DNA of 63,230 nt from Cryomorphaceae bacterium. Its GTDB lineage: Bacteria > Bacteroidota > Bacteroidia > Flavobacteriales_D > Cryomorphaceae. Below are positions 1-9,000 of the stretch, in pieces (position 1 is the first letter of the stretch; every line of letters starts with the position of its first letter). The notes under the pieces are model-generated. The model saw only the letters and a list, made by a program, of their open reading frames with translations, made no database searches and was not told the origin of the DNA. Both the position numbers and the translations under genes were made by a program. The stretch lies in NCBI GenBank assembly GCA_003565555.1, contig PXBH01000086.1:1-63230 (forward strand), written 5' to 3'.

Positions 1-10
1 AAACAGAGCT

Positions 11-262
11 ATGGGAATTGAGGACTTGGGCCGATTGACCGCGGGTGAACTGCGCAAGGTCAAAAATGTGAATTTTCTTCTTTTTCACGCTTTGTCAGCT
101 TCCAACCTGGTGATTTTCTACCACAGCCTCTACAGTGAAAACTGGATTTTGCTCTTCCTGACTTTCGGTTTTTTCATCGCCGGCCTGGCCGTGTATGATA
201 ATTACCGCGCTTCACATCGCTGCCTCGAGGAGGCTGAGGAACGTGAAGGCTGCAATGATTGA
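11..262 (+). CDS. Small two-helix membrane protein, unknown function
   Basis: An 83-residue protein not recognised as a named family. Residues about 21-38 and 45-61 are strongly hydrophobic and separated by a short polar turn, so a two-helix inner-membrane hairpin is likely. The N-terminus is mixed-charge and the C-terminal 20 residues are rich in Arg and Glu. The start used is the ATG at position 11, but the window begins only 10 bases upstream, so the promoter and any operon partner are unseen and the true start could lie further upstream. A convincing hairpin-plus-T-run terminator follows 46 bases after the stop, which supports a real gene on this strand. No function is proposed. Confidence 0.6.
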   Translation: MGIEDLGRLTAGELRKVKNVNFLLFHALSASNLVIFYHSLYSENWILLFLTFGFFIAGLAVYDNYRASHRCLEEAEEREGCND

Positions 263-308
263 TTGTTTTCCGCACAATATTTCTTGTATCCATCTTATCA
301 TTTGATAT

Positions 309-336
309 CCGCAGCCATGTGTTGCGGTTTTTTTTT
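309..336 (+). terminator. Rho-independent terminator after the 83-residue gene
   Basis: CCGCAGC and GTTGCGG pair as a 7-bp stem (one G-T wobble) around a 5-base loop and are followed directly by nine T residues. It lies 46 bases after the stop at 262. Confidence 0.8.
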
Positions 337-349
337 GATTGAGAATTGT

Positions 350-386
350 GCTGCGGAAGGTCAATCCAAGAATCCTTCCTGAAGTC
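350..386. repeat. Imperfect direct repeat, copy 1
   Basis: Copy 1 of a ~36-base repeat, whose second copy is at 540-576. The two share GCTGCGGAA, then CATCC/CAATCC, then TCCTGAA(A/G)TC with scattered substitutions. On the minus strand both read open in one frame with a shared pattern Asp-Phe-Arg ... Trp ... Pro-Gln, which may be coincidence. Confidence 0.5.
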
Positions 387-404
387 GAATTTTAGAAAAT
401 AGTT

Positions 405-427
405 CCGCAGCATTATAAATGCAGCGG
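405..427. repeat. Short palindrome
   Basis: CCGC-A-GCATT and AATGC-A-GCGG form a near-perfect inverted repeat around ATA with a single A/A mismatch. There is no T-run on either side, so it is not an obvious terminator. Its role is unknown. Confidence 0.5.
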
Positions 428-539
428 AGCATCGTACTTTATAGCAGATTTCAGATTCAACTAACAGCCGCTGTATGATTGAATTACGTCACCAAGAATA
501 ATGTTTCTGTGAATATCGAGCCCCGCTACATTTATATCG

Positions 540-576
540 CTGCGGAAAGCCCATCCAAAAACCCCTCCTGAAATCT
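540..576. repeat. Imperfect direct repeat, copy 2
   Basis: Second copy of the repeat at 350-386, ending 7 bases before the last base of lysS. Confidence 0.5.
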
Positions 577-583
577 TACTCCA

Positions 584-2308
584 TCAAGCCATCCAAGCCT
601 CAACCTCGTCGAGTTGGAGGGTTGGCACATCGAGCTTGTTCTTTTTGCGGAAGCCGTTGAGCTTTTGGTGCACGGCGGTGGGCTTTTCTTTGCGGAGGGT
701 CTCCACGGTGTTGAATCCCGCGGCGATCACGTGCTCTGCCCAAGCCTCGGGTACGCCGATGGCCGTGAAATCGGCCGGGCCGGCCGCGACGGCCTTTTTC
801 TCGGGGCGCATCTGGGGGAAAAACAACACTTCCTGAATGCTCGCATTGCCGGTCACGAGCATCACCAGCCGGTCGATGCCGATGCCGAGTCCCGAGGTGG
901 GCGGCATGCCGTACTCCAGGGCGCGCAGGAAGTCACGGTCGATAAACATGGCCTCGTCATCGCCTTTTTGCGAAAGCTTGAGCTGCTCCTCGAAGCGCTC
1001 GCGCTGATCGATGGGGTCGTTGAGCTCGGTGTAGGCGTTGGCAATTTCCTTCCCGTTTACGATGAGTTCGAACCGCTCGGTGAGCTCGGGATTGTCGCGG
1101 TGCTTCTTACAAAGCGGCGACATCTCGATGGGGTAATCGGTGATGAAGGTGGGCTGAATCAGGTTGCCCTCGCACTTCTCGCCAAAAATTTCGTCGATGA
1201 GCTTGCCCTTGCCCATGGAGGGGTCGGTCTCGATGCCGAGGTCTTTGCAGGCGCCGCGCAGGGCGGCTTCGTCCATGCCGGTGATGTCGATGCCCGTGTA
1301 TTCTTTGATGGCATCGGTCATCGTGAGGCGGCGGTAGGGGGCCTTCATGGAAATGTCGTGCTCCCCGATTTTCACTTCGGGCTTCCCGTTCACGGCGGTC
1401 ACGACCCGCTCCAGCATATTTTCGGTAAACTCCATCATCCACTTGTAGTCCTTGTAGGCCACGTAGATTTCCATGATGGTAAATTCGGGGTTGTGGGTGC
1501 GGTCCATGCCCTCGTTGCGGAAATTTCTGGCAAACTCGTACACCCCGTCAAATCCGCCCACGATCAATCGCTTGAGGTAGAGCTCGTTTGCAATCCGCAG
1601 GTAGAGCGGCATATTGAGGGCATTGTGGTGGGTCTCAAAGGGGCGCGCCGTGGCTCCGCCCGGGATGGGCTGGAGGATGGGCGTTTCTACCTCGAGGTAT
1701 CCCGCATCGTTGAAGTACCGGCGCATGGTGTCGATCACCTTGGTCCTTTTCACGAAAGTGTCGCGCACTTCGCGGTTGATCACCAAATCCACGTAGCGCT
1801 GTCGGTAGCGCTGCTCGGGGTCGGTGAAGGCGTCGTGCACCTTCCCGTCTTCATCCGTTTTCGGAAACGGGAGGGGCTTCAGTGATTTTCCCAAGAGGGT
1901 GAAGTCCCGCACCGCCACGCTGATTTCGCCCACTTGGGTGCGAAACACTTTTCCGGTCACGGAAATGAAGTCGCCGCGGTCGATGAGCTTTTTGAAAAAG
2001 TCATTGTACTTCCACTTGTCTTCATCGGGACATATTTCATCGCGGTTGAAATAGAGCTGTATACGCCCCGAATGGTCGTGAAGCTCTGCAAATGAAGCCT
2101 TGCCCATGATGCGCTTGCCCATCACTCTCCCGGCCAGCATCACCTCCTCGCCCGCTGATTCGAGGGCCTCAAATTCGGTGTGTACTGCCGATGCCGTGTG
2201 GGTGACCTCCACCTCTTCGGGGGGGTAGGGGTCGATGCCCGCGGCGCGGATCGCGTCCAGTGTATTTCGTCTCAGTTGCTCTTGCTCGCTCAATTGTACA
2301 GCGCCCAT
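584..2308 (-). CDS. lysS: Lysine--tRNA ligase, class II
   Basis: Charges tRNA-Lys with lysine in the cytoplasm using ATP. The 574 residues comprise an N-terminal OB-fold anticodon-binding domain (about 50-155), the class II catalytic core with motif 2 [14 protein letters not shown] (about 263-276) and motif 3 GLGIGIDRL near residue 473. A Lys-rich tail of about 75 residues follows; it is absent from E. coli LysS (505 residues) but, as far as I recall, common in Bacteroidota. The frame is open another 29 codons upstream, but the ATG at 2308 is preferred: it starts a normal LysS N-terminus and a promoter element TATCTTTG sits 16 bases before it. It is transcribed divergently from the phosphosugar isomerase gene. 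Confidence 0.97.
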   Translation of the reverse strand: MGAVQLSEQEQLRRNTLDAIRAAGIDPYPPEEVEVTHTASAVHTEFEALESAGEEVMLAGRVMGKRIMGKASFAELHDHSGRIQLYFNRDEICPDEDKWKYNDFFKKLIDRGDFISVTGKVFRTQVGEISVAVRDFTLLGKSLKPLPFPKTDEDGKVHDAFTDPEQRYRQRYVDLVINREVRDTFVKRTKVIDTMRRYFNDAGYLEVETPILQPIPGGATARPFETHHNALNMPLYLRIANELYLKRLIVGGFDGVYEFARNFRNEGMDRTHNPEFTIMEIYVAYKDYKWMMEFTENMLERVVTAVNGKPEVKIGEHDISMKAPYRRLTMTDAIKEYTGIDITGMDEAALRGACKDLGIETDPSMGKGKLIDEIFGEKCEGNLIQPTFITDYPIEMSPLCKKHRDNPELTERFELIVNGKEIANAYTELNDPIDQRERFEEQLKLSQKGDDEAMFIDRDFLRALEYGMPPTSGLGIGIDRLVMLVTGNASIQEVLFFPQMRPEKKAVAAGPADFTAIGVPEAWAEHVIAAGFNTVETLRKEKPTAVHQKLNGFRKKNKLDVPTLQLDEVEAWMA

Positions 2309-2324
2309 GGGTCGAAAATTTTTG

Positions 2325-2332
2325 CAAAGATA
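2325..2332 (-). promoter_or_regulatory. Probable -7 element for lysS
   Basis: On the minus strand this reads TATCTTTG, matching the Bacteroidota consensus TAnnTTTG, 16 bases before the lysS ATG. No clear -33 TTG was found. Confidence 0.55.
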
Positions 2333-2343
2333 GCCATTTGCCC

Positions 2344-2375
2344 TTGCCTTCACAGCCCGCAAAGTGGTATCTTCG
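2344..2375 (+). promoter_or_regulatory. Candidate promoter for the phosphosugar isomerase operon
   Basis: TTG (2344-2346), 21 bases, then TATCTTCG (2368-2375), one mismatch from TAnnTTTG. It would give a leader of roughly 35 bases before the ATG at 2416. Confidence 0.4.
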
Positions 2376-2415
2376 CGGACTTTCGGTGAGACCAAACCGA
2401 TGAAATTTCAAGACC

Positions 2416-3426
2416 ATGGATAAAGCACAGGCTACACAGGAAATGGAGCGGCTCATCGATGCCTTTCCGGAAAATATGAAAGCCGCAGTCGATATCGGTA
2501 AGCGGGCGGCTGCGGGATTTCGCACAGGGGAGGTGTCGAATGTGCTGATCTCGGGCCTCGGCGGCTCGGGGATCGGAGGAAAGATTGTTTCCCAGCTCGT
2601 TTGGGATGCGTGCACCGTGCCCATTCACGTGGTCAACGACTACCGCCTGCCGGCCTGGGTAGGGCCCGACACCCTCTTCATCGCGAGCAGCTACAGCGGA
2701 AATACCGAGGAAACCCTCAGCACGGTGGAAGAGGCCGTGGCACGCGGGACGCAGATGGCCTGCATTACATCCGGCGGAAAACTCAAGGCCCTCGCAGAGA
2801 AGGAAGGGTGGAACCTCACGGTGATTCCCGGCGGGCAGCCCCCGCGCACCAGCTTCGGGTACAATGCCATGCAGCAGCTCTTTGTTCTCGCCGCGTACGG
2901 ATTGATCGAAAAGGGTTTTGAAGATGACCTGCTTTCGGCCGCCGACCTCCTGACCAAAGATGCCGGCCTCATCCGCACGCAAGCGGCGGCGGTGGCCAAT
3001 AAAATCAAGGGAACCGTGCCTGTGATTTACGCCGAAACTTGGTTCGAAGGCGTCGCCGTGCGGCTTCGTCAGCAGATCAACGAAAATGCCAAAATGCTCT
3101 GCTGGCATCACGCCCTTCCGGAAATGAACCACAACGAGCTCGTGGCCTGGGCGGGCGGGAGCAAGCAATTTTCCGTGCTGATGATCCGCACCCCCGAAGA
3201 CCACCCCGGCACATCCAAGCGCATGGACCTCAGCAAGGAGATTATCGGGCGGTACACCGACACGATCGTGGAACTCCGACCCGCGGGCACCAACAGAATC
3301 GAGCGCGTCTACTATATGATTCACCTCGCCGATTGGCTTTCGTACTTCATGGCCGTGGACCGCGGTGTGGACCCGATCGAGATCGAGGTGATCGATTATT
3401 TCAAAGCCGAACTCGCCAAAGGGTGA
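2416..3426 (+). CDS. Bifunctional phosphoglucose/phosphomannose isomerase
   Basis: Interconverts glucose-6-phosphate or mannose-6-phosphate with fructose-6-phosphate, linking glycolysis to hexose supply for glycans. The 336-residue length and two SIS-type sugar-phosphate domains fit the archaeal/bacterial PGI/PMI family rather than classical Pgi (about 550 residues). Visible motifs are SGLGGSGIGG (46-55), SSYSGNTEET (91-100), PRTSFGY, and PEMNHNEL in the second half, where the family carries its catalytic His/Glu. The final TGA overlaps the GTG start of lipB, so the two are probably cotranscribed. Whether mannose-6-phosphate is really used cannot be read from sequence. Confidence 0.9.
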   Translation: MDKAQATQEMERLIDAFPENMKAAVDIGKRAAAGFRTGEVSNVLISGLGGSGIGGKIVSQLVWDACTVPIHVVNDYRLPAWVGPDTLFIASSYSGNTEETLSTVEEAVARGTQMACITSGGKLKALAEKEGWNLTVIPGGQPPRTSFGYNAMQQLFVLAAYGLIEKGFEDDLLSAADLLTKDAGLIRTQAAAVANKIKGTVPVIYAETWFEGVAVRLRQQINENAKMLCWHHALPEMNHNELVAWAGGSKQFSVLMIRTPEDHPGTSKRMDLSKEIIGRYTDTIVELRPAGTNRIERVYYMIHLADWLSYFMAVDRGVDPIEIEVIDYFKAELAKG

Positions 3427-4136
3427 TTACAAACTCCCCCAAGGAAGTTGCCTTCAAAGACTTGGGCTCCGTGCGCTACAAGGAAGCCTGGGACTTTCAG
3501 GAAACCGTTTTTGCGGAAGCCGTGGCCGACAAAATCGCGCTGAGAAAAGCCGAAGACACCGCCCGCTTCACCCGAAGCAGCCTCTTTTTTGTTGAGCATC
3601 CGCCCGTGTACACCTTGGGGAAGAGCGGCGACCTCGCCAACCTCCTTCTGAGCGAGACCGAACTGACCGCACGCGGCATCGACTTTCACAAAATCAACCG
3701 CGGCGGCGACATCACTTTTCACGGCCCCGGGCAGCTGGTGGGCTATCCCATCCTCGATCTGGACCAGTTTTTCACCGACATTCACCGCTACCTCCGATTT
3801 TTGGAAGAAGCCGTCATCCTCACCCTCGCTGAGTACGGCATCGAAGGCGGCCGCATCGACGGGCTCACGGGGGTGTGGCTCGACTGCGAAGACCCGGCAA
3901 AAGCCCGAAAAATCTGCGCCCTCGGCGTGAAGTGCAGCCGCTGGGTCACCATGCACGGATTCGCCTTCAACGTGAATACCGACCGCGCCTACTTCGACCA
4001 CATCATACCCTGCGGCATTGACGACAAGGCCGTGACCACCATGGCCCTCGAGCTCGGCCGCCCGGTCGATATCGAAGAGGTGAAGGTCAAGATGCGAAAA
4101 CACCTCGCCGCGCTTTTCGGGTGGATCGAGGTGTAG
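3423..4136 (+). CDS. lipB: Lipoyl(octanoyl) transferase LipB
   Basis: Moves octanoate from acyl carrier protein to a lysine of lipoyl domains, the first step of protein lipoylation. The GTG start lies in a GTGA overlap with the isomerase stop and gives 237 residues, beginning a normal LipB N-terminus; the longer open frame back to 3039 is only a shadow of the isomerase gene. The hallmark RGGDITFHGPGQLVGYP is at about 93-109. The catalytic pair is present: Lys163 in KICALG and Cys197 in IPCG. LipA is not in the window. The stop is followed by repeat-rich non-coding DNA. Confidence 0.95.
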   Translation: MITNSPKEVAFKDLGSVRYKEAWDFQETVFAEAVADKIALRKAEDTARFTRSSLFFVEHPPVYTLGKSGDLANLLLSETELTARGIDFHKINRGGDITFHGPGQLVGYPILDLDQFFTDIHRYLRFLEEAVILTLAEYGIEGGRIDGLTGVWLDCEDPAKARKICALGVKCSRWVTMHGFAFNVNTDRAYFDHIIPCGIDDKAVTTMALELGRPVDIEEVKVKMRKHLAALFGWIEV

Positions 4137-4195
4137 CACCGCGCTTTTTGATAGGAACGGTACAGGCGGGGACTCCCGCTGTGACGGGATGCGTT

Positions 4196-4267
4196 GTCCT
4201 GAGCGGAGCCGAAGGGCACCGTCCTGAGCCTGCTGAAGGAACAGTTTCAGCTGAAGGAACAGTTTCA
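4196..4267. repeat. REP-like sequence with an 18-bp tandem duplication
   Basis: CCTGAGCGGAGCCGAAGG and CCTGAGCCTGCTGAAGG occur 32 bases apart. They resemble the CCTGAGC...GAAGG family of short dispersed repeats that I recall from many unrelated bacterial genomes. The second leads into two identical 18-base units, GCTGAAGGAACAGTTTCA, at 4232-4249 and 4250-4267. It lies between lipB and the larger tandem array. Confidence 0.6.
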
Positions 4268-4330
4268 AAAATTAAGTCCTTGGAGCGCCGAAGGCATGGT
4301 GCAACGCAGATAGCGGACATTATGGACAGA

Positions 4331-5016
4331 CTCTAATGAGTTGCACTGAGTTCTGCGTCTGTGCTCCTCATTGACAGAACCATAAAGTCACAAAGTTCAC
4401 AAAGCCAAGGGGTATGGATTGCGCCATACTTTGTGTCCTTTATGACTTTGTGGTGGTATTTCACGGCATGGGTGTGAAACAATAGATGCTGTGCAATCCG
4501 TCTTTAAGGATTGCTCCACTGAGTTGTTTGGGAGTGCTCCTGATTGACAGAACCACAAAGTCACAAAGTTCACAAAGCCAAAGGGTATGGATTACGCCAT
4601 ACTTTGTGTCCTTTATGACTTTGTGGTGGCATTTTCACGGTATGGGTGAGAAACAATAAATGCTGCTCAATCCGACCTTAATGAGTGCGGCACTGAATTC
4701 TCCGGCTGTGCACCTGATTGATAGAACCACAAAAGTCACAAAGTTCACAAAGCCAAAGGGTATCGATTATGCCATACTTTGTGTTCTTTATGACTTTGTG
4801 GTGGCATTTTACGGTATGGGTGTGAAACGATAGATGCCGTGCAATCCGACCTTAAGGAGTGCTCCACTGAGCTATTTGGCTGTGCTCCTCAATGACAGCA
4901 CTGCAAAGTCACAAAGTTCACAAAGCCAAAGTGTATGGATTGCGCTGCACTTTGTGTCCTTTATGATGTTGTGGTGGCATTTTCACGGCGTGGTTGTGAA
5001 ACAATAAGTGCTGCCG
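4331..5016. repeat. Tandem array of a ~174-bp hairpin-forming repeat
   Basis: Four units begin at 4370, 4543, 4717 and 4891 (spacing 173, 174 and 174), preceded by about 40 bases of a partial unit and ending in a truncated fourth. Each unit contains ACCACAAAGTCACAAAG, then TTCACAAAG, a short GTATGG/CCATAC inner stem, and the near-complementary CTTTGTG...GACTTTGTGGT. RNA or single-stranded DNA from a unit could therefore fold into a stem of about 25 bp with three mismatches. The inner stem is intact in units 1 and 2, has one mismatch in unit 3 and is degraded in unit 4. No ORF runs through the array. With the REP-like block it fills the 892 bases between lipB and asd. Confidence 0.85.
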
Positions 5017-5028
5017 ATATTTCCTGAC

Positions 5029-6012
5029 TCATTTCCCTTTCACAAACAATTCCGCAATCTGCACCGCATTGGTCGCCGCGCCTTTCCGGAGATTGTCAGC
5101 CGTGATCCACATGTTGAGGCTATTGGCCCAGCTGTCGTCGCGGCGGATTCTGCCCACGAACACCTCGTCCTTACCTTCGGAATACCGCGGCATGGGGTAG
5201 AGGTTCACATCGGGATTGTCCTGCACCGTCACTCCCGGCGTCTCGTGGAGGAGCTTGCGCAACTCGGCGAGTTCAAAGTCCCGATCGAAGGTTACGTTCA
5301 CGGATTCAGCGTGCCCGCCCGTCACCGGTACGCGCACTGCCGTAGCCGTAACCCGCACGGAATTGTCCCCCAAAATTTTCTTGGTTTCCCGGGTCAGCTT
5401 GAGTTCTTCTTTGGTATAGTTGCCGTCCTCGAAAACGTCGCAGTGCGGAATGCAGTTTTTGTCGATCGGGTAGGGGTACACCATGTCTCCTTTGTGCCCG
5501 CTTCGCTCCGTCTCCATTTGCCGAACGGCCGCCACCCCCGTGCCTGTCACCGACTGGTAGGTGGAGACCACCGCGCGCCGCACGCCGTAGGCCTTGTGCA
5601 GCGGAGCCAGCACCATCACGAGCTGTATGGTGGAGCAGTTGGGGTTGGCGATGATCATGTCCTCATCGGTGAGGAGGTGTCCGTTGATTTCCGGCACGAT
5701 GAGTTTGTGGTCCGGCGACATGCGCCATGCCGAGCTGTTGTCAATGACCCGGGTGCCCGCTTCCGCAAATTTCGGCGCCCACTCCAAGCTCGTACTTCCC
5801 CCGGCCGAAAACAGGGCGATGTCGCACTTTGCCGCTACCGCTTCTTCCATGGAATGAATCCGGTAAGTCTCGCCTTCGATGACGCGGTCACTCCCCGCCG
5901 ATCGCGCCGAGGCCGCGGCGATGATCTCCGTTGCCGGAAAATTTCGTTCCTTCAATACCTGAAACATCACACGCCCCACCATCCCGGTGGCACCCACAAC
6001 TGCAATTCGCAT
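5029..6012 (-). CDS. asd: Aspartate-semialdehyde dehydrogenase
   Basis: Reduces aspartyl-phosphate to aspartate semialdehyde with NADPH, the branch point to lysine/diaminopimelate, threonine and methionine. The 327 residues open with the Rossmann motif GATGMVG (7-13). The active-site cysteine is Cys126 in NPNCSTIQ, and the C-terminal dimerisation domain ends in a conserved Asn-Ser-containing segment and VQIAELF. Start chosen at the ATG at 6012; a TACTTTTG element lies 34 bases upstream. It is transcribed divergently from the lamin-tail protein and its stop lies 12 bases from the tandem repeat array. No other gene of the pathway is adjacent. Confidence 0.96.
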   Translation of the reverse strand: MRIAVVGATGMVGRVMFQVLKERNFPATEIIAAASARSAGSDRVIEGETYRIHSMEEAVAAKCDIALFSAGGSTSLEWAPKFAEAGTRVIDNSSAWRMSPDHKLIVPEINGHLLTDEDMIIANPNCSTIQLVMVLAPLHKAYGVRRAVVSTYQSVTGTGVAAVRQMETERSGHKGDMVYPYPIDKNCIPHCDVFEDGNYTKEELKLTRETKKILGDNSVRVTATAVRVPVTGGHAESVNVTFDRDFELAELRKLLHETPGVTVQDNPDVNLYPMPRYSEGKDEVFVGRIRRDDSWANSLNMWITADNLRKGAATNAVQIAELFVKGK

Positions 6013-6046
6013 CGATCTTAAAATTTGGTTAACAATGACAGCGCGG

Positions 6047-6054
6047 CAAAAGTA
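6047..6054 (-). promoter_or_regulatory. Probable -7 element for asd
   Basis: On the minus strand it reads TACTTTTG (consensus TAnnTTTG), 34 bases before the asd ATG. The -33 element is unclear. Confidence 0.45.
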
Positions 6055-6080
6055 CTATATTTAGCCCCGCTCAGAATCGC

Positions 6081-9000
6081 ATGGATATTAAGTTTCGAAT
6101 TTTCGCCGCGCTTTTCGCGGCAGTACTGCCCCTCCTCTCTCCCGCACAGGTTTCGGATGACTTTTCCGACGGGAATTTCACGGAGAATCCCGAATGGTCG
6201 GGAAACACTGATTTGTTCACCGTCGCAGCTTACCCGCTCGATGAGACCAACCTCATGCTGCGCAGCAACAGCCCCGGTCAGGCCGTGTATTACCTGAGCA
6301 CGCCGAGTTTCATCGCAACCGAAACCTCCTGGGAGTTTTTTGTCAATGCCCGATTCAGCCTGAGCGGCGCCAATTTTATCGACGCCTACCTCGTGGCCGA
6401 CAATGCCGACCTCAACGCCGTCGAGAACGGATACTTCATCCGCATAGGCCGCACCCAGCGCGACATTACCTTTTGGAAAAAATCCGACGGCAGCGACGAG
6501 ATGCTCATCGACGGCCCCGACAATATGGTGAACAGCGGCACCAACAATCCCGTGAACATGAGAATCACCCGAAATGCCGACGGATTCTGGACTGTTCAGG
6601 CCGATCCCGGGGTCACGGGTCTTTTCCAGACCTTGGGTTTTATCGTCGACGATGAAATCACCGATACCGAGGCCTTCGGGTTTCGGATCACCCAATCCGG
6701 CGCACAGGGACCCATTAATTCCCACTGGTTCGATGCCGTGGAAGTGGCCCAGCTTCCCCCGGACGTGATTCCGCCGTCGGTGGTCAGTGCCCAGGCTCCG
6801 TTTCCCGATCAGATTGTTCTCGAATTCGACGAGCCTTTGGACGCAGCCTCTGCCGAAGTCCCTTCAAATTTCACCATAGACGGCGGCATCGGCAACCCCT
6901 CCGAGGCGGTTTTTGACACTGAAAACCTCACAACGGTTACGCTGACCCTCGCTGTCCCTCTCCAGGAAGGGGAGTTCTACACGCTGAACGTTGCCGGCGT
7001 GGAGGACCTTGCGGGAAATGCGATGTCCGGGCAGGATGTGGAGGTAATCTTCTTCACGGTGGCCGAGCCGGGCTTTCGCGAAATTGTGTTCAACGAATTG
7101 ATGATCGATGAAAATCCGCCAGTCGGATTGCCCGCGGTGGAATTCATTGAACTGTATAATGCCACGGACGACAAGTTTTTCGACTTGGAAGGGTACACTT
7201 ACGTAAACGGGAATGACACCCGCACCCTCGAGTCGGCCGTGCTTTTTCCCGGCGCCTACCTCCTCCTTTGCCGCATGAGCGAAGCCCCTTTTATGGAGCC
7301 TTTCGGCGATGTACTCGGCCTGGCATCTTGGCCCTTGCTCACCAACAGCGCCGATTCCCTCGCCTTGCTCAATACCTCGGGCGAATTGGTCGATGTCGTG
7401 GCCTACACCATTGACTGGTATCAAGACCCCGATAAGAACGGTGGCGGATGGAGCCTCGAACAAATCAACCCGTTCGACCCGTGCAGCGGGCAGCACAATT
7501 GGCGCGCATCCGATGACCCCGCGGGAGGAACACCCGGCGCGGTGAACAGCATTTTTGACGACAGTCCGGATACGGAAGCGCCTGAGATCACGGGTTTCGA
7601 AAGCCCTGCCGAGGATGTGGTTCGCCTGCTTTTCAGCAAAACCATGGATGAGCAAAGCCTTGCGGACGGCATCTACCAGATTGATCAGGGCCTGACGGTA
7701 ACGGAGGTGATGCCGCGTTTCGATTTGCTCGGGGTCAACCTCACCTTCGACCAGCCACTGCAAACCGGGGTCACCTACACCGTGACCGTCTCGGGTTTGC
7801 AAGATTGCTTCGGCAATGCCTTGCCCGACGGCACCGAAATCGAAATCCTCACCGGAGAAGCGCCGGAGTTTATGGATTTGGTGATCAGCGAAATCATGGC
7901 CGACCCTACCCCGCCCGTGGGGCTGCCGGCTCAGGAATACATCGAGATTTTCAACATTTCGGATAAGGTACTCGACATACAAGGCTGCGACCTTTCGGGC
8001 CGTCCCTTCGTATTTCCGCGGCTCGTCATGCCGGGGGAGTACGTCATGCTGATATCGAGCAATGCGACGGAAGATTTTCAGGACTTTCCCGATGCCTACA
8101 TCATGCAGGGCATGAGCCTGACCTTCCTGACCAATGCCGGTCGAGAGCTCACGCTCACGAATCAGAGCGGGGATTTGGTCAATACGGTTACTTACAGCAA
8201 CACGTGGTACGGCGATCCCGACAAGGCGGGCGGCGGATGGTCACTCGAAATCATCAACCCCTTCACCGAGTGCTCCGACAGGCAAAACTGGAGTGCCTCC
8301 GAACACCCGGACGGCGGAACGCCCGGTGCGGAAAACAGCATATTTGACGACAGTCCCGACGAAGACCCTCCCTTTTTCGAATCCTTCTTTGCCGAATCTC
8401 CTCAGGTGCTGACCTTGTTTTTCAATGAGCTTATGGATGAGGAGGCGCTCATCGACGGAATTTACGCTTTCAGTGACGGAATTCTCGCGGATGAAGTCCT
8501 TCCCCTCGACCCGCCGACGGCCGTGCAGCTCACCCTCAGTGACCCGCTGGAGGTAGGTGAGGTGTACGAACTTACCCTCTCGGGATTGGCCGATTGTTCG
8601 CTCAATGCCATGGCCGATACCACCGTGATCATTCAGCTCGGAGAGTCTCCCGGGCTTCACGACATCATTATCTCCGAGATCATGGCCGACCCCACGCCGG
8701 CGGTAGGCCTGCCCCCCGAAGAGTATTTCGAACTCTACAACCGCAGCGACCGCGTGATCGAGCTCACGGGCTGCGACCTTTCCGGAAGGGAATTCACGCA
8801 GCCCCGTCTCGTACAGCCGGGGGAATATGTGCTCTGTGTGGGCGCTTCGCAAGCCGGGGCATTTACCGATTTTGAGGACATCTACATCATTGAGGGACTC
8901 AGCGCCACCTTCCTCACCAACAGCGGCCGTGAACTCCTGCTCACCAATCCCGACGGAGAGCGCGTGGACCGCGTGGACTACCGCGTGTCATGGTATAATG

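Larger units (their letters stand above)
263..583. other. Intergenic stretch with terminator, a direct repeat pair and a palindrome
   Basis: This 321-base gap separates the small membrane gene from the end of lysS. It holds a rho-independent terminator (309-336), two ~36-base imperfect direct repeats (350-386 and 540-576) and a 23-base palindrome (405-427). I see no convincing gene; the minus-strand frame at 174-413 overlaps the terminator and the upstream gene and looks like a chance ORF. Confidence 0.6.

Noticed and set aside
614-1885. Long plus-strand open frame of 423 codons
   Set aside because: It lies wholly antisense to lysS, whose motifs are intact; its translation is rich in Gly, His, Val and Leu, typical of a codon-bias shadow.
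3039-3422. Upstream extension of lipB
   Set aside because: Overlaps the phosphosugar isomerase in another frame and is Arg/Pro-rich low-quality sequence; the GTG in the overlap gives the normal LipB N-terminus.
4331-5016. CRISPR array
   Set aside because: The repeating unit is ~174 bp with similar sequence throughout; there are no short repeats separated by unique spacers and no cas gene.
4331-5016. Insertion sequence or MITE
   Set aside because: No transposase frame, no clear target-site duplication and no terminal inverted repeats at the array ends; the inverted repeats are internal to each unit.
6864-7982. 372-codon minus-strand frame
   Set aside because: Antisense to the lamin-tail protein; similar His/Gly/Val-rich frames recur opposite each repeat of that gene, as expected of a shadow.
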